Assembly: GCA_017521485.1 (NCBI GenBank)
Contig: JAFXCL010000047.1
Span: 1-35,478, forward strand
Origin: Oscillospiraceae bacterium
GTDB taxonomy: Bacteria; Bacillota; Clostridia; Oscillospirales; Oscillospiraceae
Direction: 5' to 3'
DNA length: 35,478 nucleotides
A program made the position numbers and the translations under genes. Below the pieces are notes generated by a model that did no database searches, had not been told where the DNA came from, and worked only from the letters and a program-made list of their open reading frames with translations. Within the stretch, counting starts at the first letter, position 1. Each line of letters opens with the position of its first letter. Positions 32,093-35,478 of this stretch are shown in pieces.

Positions 32093-32956
32093 ATGGAAGT
32101 GAATTTTTCCAATGCCCAGCGGGCAGAAGTGCTGACCGCTGCGCTGCCTTATATCAAGAAATACAGCGGCAAGATCGTAGTCATTAAATACGGCGGAAAT
32201 GCCATGATCAACCCCCAGCTAAAGCAGCAGGTGATGGAGGATATTGCTCTGCTGTGGCTGATCGGCGTAAAAGTGGTGCTCATCCACGGCGGCGGGCCGG
32301 AAATCAGCGAAACAATGGAAAAGCTGGGCAAGAAGGCTGTCTTTGTGGATGGACTTCGGGTCACCGATAAGGAGACTGTGGACATCGTACAGATGGTTCT
32401 TGCCGGCAAAGTCAATAAGACACTTGTGAACCTGATCCAGATGAAGGGCGGCCACGCAGTGGGTCTTTCCGGTATTGACGGCGGTATCATTGAAGCTACT
32501 ACGAAAAACGAAGCCCTTGGCTTTGTGGGCCAGATCACCAAGATCCGTACCCAGCCCATTACCGATCTGCTGGAAAAGAATTACATACCTGTGATCTCCA
32601 CAGTGGCAAGTGACCGGCAGGGAAATGTGTATAACATCAACGGCGACACAGCCGCAGCCCATATTGCAGGCGCACTGGGTGCAGAGCGGATGATTATGAT
32701 GACGGACATTGCCGGCATCCTGCGGGATAAGGATGACGCATCCACACTGATCCCGCACATTACTGTCAATGAAGCAAAAAAGCTCTATGTGGAGGGTGTT
32801 ATCTCCGGTGGCATGATCCCCAAGGTGGATTGCTGCATCGAGGCGCTGGAACATGGCGTGGAGAATGTGGTTATTATGGATGGCAGAATTCCCCACTCTA
32901 TTCTGATGGAGCTTCTGACAGACGAGGGCGCCGGTACAATGGTAACGAAAGGCTAA
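32093..32956 (+). CDS. argB: acetylglutamate kinase
   Basis: Phosphorylates N-acetylglutamate, the committed and often arginine-inhibited step. 287 aa, amino-acid kinase fold. The N-terminal lysine is in VIKYGGNAM, the Gly-rich loop is IHGGGPEIS, and GLSGIDGG and NINGDTAAAHIA contact substrate and nucleotide. GAGGAG (32080-32085) supports the ATG at 32093; the longer frame from 32024 overlaps argJ. An N-terminal extension before the kinase core is compatible with arginine-sensitive forms, but sensitivity cannot be established here. Confidence 0.96.
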   Translation: MEVNFSNAQRAEVLTAALPYIKKYSGKIVVIKYGGNAMINPQLKQQVMEDIALLWLIGVKVVLIHGGGPEISETMEKLGKKAVFVDGLRVTDKETVDIVQMVLAGKVNKTLVNLIQMKGGHAVGLSGIDGGIIEATTKNEALGFVGQITKIRTQPITDLLEKNYIPVISTVASDRQGNVYNINGDTAAAHIAGALGAERMIMMTDIAGILRDKDDASTLIPHITVNEAKKLYVEGVISGGMIPKVDCCIEALEHGVENVVIMDGRIPHSILMELLTDEGAGTMVTKG

Positions 32957-32960
32957 GAAA

Positions 32961-34124
32961 ATGGAAGATATTATTTCTCTGGATAAACACTATATTGCCG
33001 GCACTTACGGCCGTTTCCCGGTGGAACTGGTATCTGGAAAGGGAAGCCTGCTGCAAGGGGCAGACGGTAAGCAATATATCGATATGGGTTCGGGCATTGC
33101 GGTTTCCAGCTTCGGCACAGCAGACGATGTGTGGGTAGAAGCAGTGACAAAGCAGCTTGGCTGCTTGCAGCATACCTCTAACCTGTACTATACAAGTCCC
33201 TGCGCTCTTCTTGCAAAGGCACTGTGCGAAAAGACCGGAATGAAAAAGGTTTTCTTCTCCAATTCCGGTGCAGAGGCAAATGAATGTGCCATTAAGGTTG
33301 CTCGGAAATACTCTGCCCAGAAGAAGGGCAGTGACTGCTATACAATCGTCACCCTACAAAACAGCTTCCACGGCAGAACCCTGACGACCTTGGCAGCCAC
33401 CGGACAGGAGCATTACCACGAGCTGTTCCAGCCCCTGACCCCCGGTTTTATTCATATTGAAGCAAATGATATTGCGGGTCTGAAAAAAGTGGTTTCTGAA
33501 AAGAAGGTTGCCGGAATTCTTATGGAATGTGTCCAGGGAGAGGGCGGTGTTCTTCCGGTCTCTAAGGAATTTATGAATGCAGCAGCAGACCTTTGTAAGG
33601 CGCAGGATATTCCTTTGATGATCGACGAAGTCCAGACCGGTAACGGCCGCTGCGGTGCGCTGTACGCCTATATGAATTACGGCATCCAGCCGGATATCGT
33701 GTCCACCGCAAAAGGCTTGGGTGGAGGCTTGCCCATCGGTGCAACCCTCCTTGGCGAAAAGGTGCAGGATGTACTCAAGCCCGGCGATCACGGCTCTACC
33801 TTTGGTGGAAACCCTGTTTGCTGCGCCGGTGCGCTAAGTGTGATTGAACGCCTGGACGATGCATTTCTGCTTGATGTGCAGAAAAAGAGCGAATATATCT
33901 TCGCCCAGCTTCAAAATGCACCCGGCGTTCTGGAAGTGACCGGAATGGGTCTGATGATCGGAATTAAGACACGGCGGGATGTAAAGGAAGTGCTTACCCA
34001 GTGCCGGGCAAATGGCGTTTTGTGCCTGACAGCAAAGGACAAGCTTCGTCTGCTGCCCCCGCTGAATATTCCTATGGAGCTTCTGCAAAAGGCAGTTGCG
34101 ATCATTAAAAGGAGCTTAATATGA
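32961..34124 (+). CDS. argD: acetylornithine aminotransferase
   Basis: PLP enzyme, class III, transferring an amino group from glutamate to N-acetylglutamate semialdehyde. 387 aa. The PLP lysine is K251 in [25 protein letters not shown] binds the cofactor phosphate, DEVQTGNGR holds the conserved aspartate, and [15 protein letters not shown] is the dimer-contributed loop. Spacing to argB is 4 nt and the Shine-Dalgarno is weak, so coupling is likely. The ArgD versus GabT/RocD choice rests on operon context as well as motifs. Confidence 0.95.
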   Translation: MEDIISLDKHYIAGTYGRFPVELVSGKGSLLQGADGKQYIDMGSGIAVSSFGTADDVWVEAVTKQLGCLQHTSNLYYTSPCALLAKALCEKTGMKKVFFSNSGAEANECAIKVARKYSAQKKGSDCYTIVTLQNSFHGRTLTTLAATGQEHYHELFQPLTPGFIHIEANDIAGLKKVVSEKKVAGILMECVQGEGGVLPVSKEFMNAAADLCKAQDIPLMIDEVQTGNGRCGALYAYMNYGIQPDIVSTAKGLGGGLPIGATLLGEKVQDVLKPGDHGSTFGGNPVCCAGALSVIERLDDAFLLDVQKKSEYIFAQLQNAPGVLEVTGMGLMIGIKTRRDVKEVLTQCRANGVLCLTAKDKLRLLPPLNIPMELLQKAVAIIKRSLI

Positions 34125-35113
34125 AGAACTTTACCGGAAAAAGCTTTTTAAAGCTGCTGGATTTCACCCCTGAGGAGATCGGCGATCTGCTGAAGCTGTC
34201 AGCAGAACTGAAGGAGAAAAAGAAAAAAGGAATCCCCCACAGATTGTGTGAGGGAAAGTCCATTGCCTTGGTGTTTGAAAAGACAAGCACCCGTACCCGC
34301 TGTGCCTTCGAGGTGGCGGCAGCGGACTTGGGCATGCATCCTGTGTATCTGGACCCCAGCGGATCGCAGATCGGCAAAAAGGAGAGTATTGCAGATACCG
34401 CAAGAGTGCTTGGCAGAATGTTTGACGGCATTGAGTACCGCGGCTTCGGTCAGGAGCTGGTGGAGGAGCTGAGCGCCTATGCAGGCGTTCCGGTGTGGAA
34501 CGGACTGACAAACGAGTATCATCCCACTCAGATCCTTGCAGACTTCCTGACGATCCAGGAGTATTTCGGAAGCCTTGCCGGTAAGAAACTTGTGTACATG
34601 GGCGATGCCCGATATAATATGGGCAATTCCCTGGTGGTTGGCTGCGCAAAGATGGGTATGCATTTTGTGGCCTGCGCGCCGGAAAAGTATTTCCCCAACA
34701 GTGAGCTGATCGCACAGTGTCAGGAAATTGCCAAGGAAACCGGTGCAGTGCTGGAATTTAACACTGACCCCATTTCTGCAGTCAAGGGCGCACATGTGAT
34801 CTACACAGATGTGTGGGTGTCTATGGGCGAGCCGGATGAAGTTTGGGAGGAGCGGATTCGGGAGCTGAGCCCCTACCGCGTGGACAGTAAGCTGATGGCA
34901 GCAGCAGGGGAGCAGTGCCGCTTTATGCATTGCCTGCCTGCATTCCATGATCTGAAAACCACCATCGGCAAGCAGATCAATGAGAAGTTCGGCATTGACT
35001 GTATGGAAGTTACTGATCAGGTGTTTGAAAGTGCCCAGTCCATCGTTTTCGACGAGGCGGAAAACCGTATGCACACCATTAAAGCAGTCATGGCAGCCAC
35101 TCTGGCGGACTGA
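34121..35113 (+). CDS. argF: ornithine carbamoyltransferase
   Basis: Makes citrulline from ornithine and carbamoyl phosphate, feeding ArgG. 330 aa. The carbamoyl-phosphate motif STRTR is at residues 56-60, with [11 protein letters not shown], the ornithine-binding [11 protein letters not shown] region and MHCLPAFHD (H270, catalytic Cys next to it). AAAGGAG lies upstream within argD and the start overlaps the argD stop (ATGA). With the other six genes this completes glutamate to arginine; carbamoyl phosphate synthase genes are not in the window. Confidence 0.96.
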   Translation: MKNFTGKSFLKLLDFTPEEIGDLLKLSAELKEKKKKGIPHRLCEGKSIALVFEKTSTRTRCAFEVAAADLGMHPVYLDPSGSQIGKKESIADTARVLGRMFDGIEYRGFGQELVEELSAYAGVPVWNGLTNEYHPTQILADFLTIQEYFGSLAGKKLVYMGDARYNMGNSLVVGCAKMGMHFVACAPEKYFPNSELIAQCQEIAKETGAVLEFNTDPISAVKGAHVIYTDVWVSMGEPDEVWEERIRELSPYRVDSKLMAAAGEQCRFMHCLPAFHDLKTTIGKQINEKFGIDCMEVTDQVFESAQSIVFDEAENRMHTIKAVMAATLAD

Positions 35114-35124
35114 TTTAACCTGTC

Positions 35125-35165
35125 ATTGCCACGGGTGCATTGCACCTGTGGCAATCTCCTGTTTT
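35125..35165 (+). terminator. intrinsic terminator of the arginine operon
   Basis: A long stem ATTGCCACGGGTGC (35125-35138) pairs with GCACCTGTGGCAAT (35142-35155), interrupted only by a G-T pair, loop att. A short T run (35162-35165) follows. Confidence 0.8.
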
Positions 35166-35180
35166 ACAATGTAATATTAA

Positions 35181-35204
35181 GGGCGTGTTCTTACGAACAC
35201 GCCC
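35181..35204. terminator. second hairpin, probable terminator of the convergent ABC gene
   Basis: A perfect 10-bp stem, GGGCGTGTTC (35181-35190) with GAACACGCCC (35195-35204), loop ttac. It lies 11 nt beyond the stop codon of the - strand gene; the - strand reads into an AT-rich TTAATATT tail. It can also back up argF termination. Confidence 0.7.
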
Positions 35205-35214
35205 ATAGCTTTTG

Positions 35215-35478
35215 TTATAAAACTTTAGAAAGGAAATCCTGCAATCTGGGATTTTGGGGATTGCTGAATAGTGTTTCCGGAGTGTTTTCCTCCAGAATTT
35301 TGCCTTCGTCCATAAAGATCACCCGGCTGCCAACCTCTTTTGCAAAGCCCATTTCGTGGGTGACCACAACCATCGTCATTCCGTCGGCTGCCAGCTCCTT
35401 CATAACCTCCAGAACCTCGCCAACCATTTCTGGGTCAAGGGCAGAGGTGGGCTCGTCAAAGAGCATAACTTCGGGCTC
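35215..35478 (-). CDS. polar amino-acid ABC transporter ATPase, C-terminal part (partial)
   Basis: The reading frame enters from the right window edge ([16 protein letters not shown]...) and stops at 35215-35217, giving the last 87 residues. Walker B with [12 protein letters not shown]-loop, [14 protein letters not shown] (H-switch) and [19 protein letters not shown] are typical of GlnQ/HisP/ArtP-type ATPases that power uptake of polar amino acids. The Walker A and signature regions lie outside the window. It is convergent with the arginine operon, so the substrate could be arginine, glutamine or cystine; the visible part cannot decide. Confidence 0.9.
   Translation of the reverse strand, partial: EPEVMLFDEPTSALDPEMVGEVLEVMKELAADGMTMVVVTHEMGFAKEVGSRVIFMDEGKILEENTPETLFSNPQNPRLQDFLSKVL

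Overview
The window looks like chromosomal core sequence from a Gram-positive Clostridia bacterium, probably Oscillospiraceae/Ruminococcaceae. That placement is inferred from the gene families (WhiA, YqhQ/DUF1385, ECF transporter module, ClpE-like AAA+ protein, CACG-type lipoboxes, strong GGAGG ribosome binding sites, several TTG starts) and from AT-rich intergenic DNA around GC-balanced genes. Almost all genes lie on the + strand. I see no insertion sequence, phage gene, tRNA, rRNA or CRISPR array.

Layout: (1) 1-139, the 3' end of an unidentified structured RNA and its terminator. (2) 197-7313, a class A penicillin-binding protein with an unusual four-cysteine insertion, an rRNA-type methyltransferase, the ECF energizing module (ecfA1, ecfA2, ecfT) and truA. 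(3) 7390-11738, single genes separated by terminators: a ClpE-like unfoldase with an N-terminal zinc ribbon; a convergent 58-codon membrane-anchored ORF; an orotidine-monophosphate-decarboxylase-like protein that has lost the catalytic lysine; a small Thr-rich lipoprotein; and a compact ferredoxin with four 4Fe-4S motifs. (4) 11843-17185, murB, whiA and dnaE. (5) 17187-26153, a probable long transcription unit: a lipoprotein with acidic DxDxDG-type loops, an OmpR-type response regulator, a sensor kinase, yqhQ, prmC, recA, recX, rimO and pgsA. (6) 26261-27064, an unrecognised membrane-anchored protein with its own promoter. (7) 27184-35113, a complete arginine operon argG-H-C-J-B-D-F with an ARG-box-like operator just upstream of a near-consensus promoter. 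(8) 35215-end, on the - strand, the C-terminal end of a polar amino-acid ABC transporter ATPase, convergent with the arginine operon.

Functional logic: cell-wall synthesis (PBP, MurB), envelope homeostasis (lipoprotein/two-component set, PgsA), vitamin uptake energizing (ECF), translation and RNA modification (TruA, PrmC, RimO, methyltransferase), replication and repair (DnaE, RecA, RecX), and a self-contained cyclic arginine pathway in which ArgJ recycles the acetyl group.

Most of the window is ordinary housekeeping. The least explained items are the extracytoplasmic zinc-ribbon insertion in the PBP, the OMPDC-fold pseudoenzyme, the 58-codon ORF, the stand-alone polyferredoxin, the lipoprotein/two-component trio and the 5' RNA. 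I found no clear multi-gene novel defence or mobile system.
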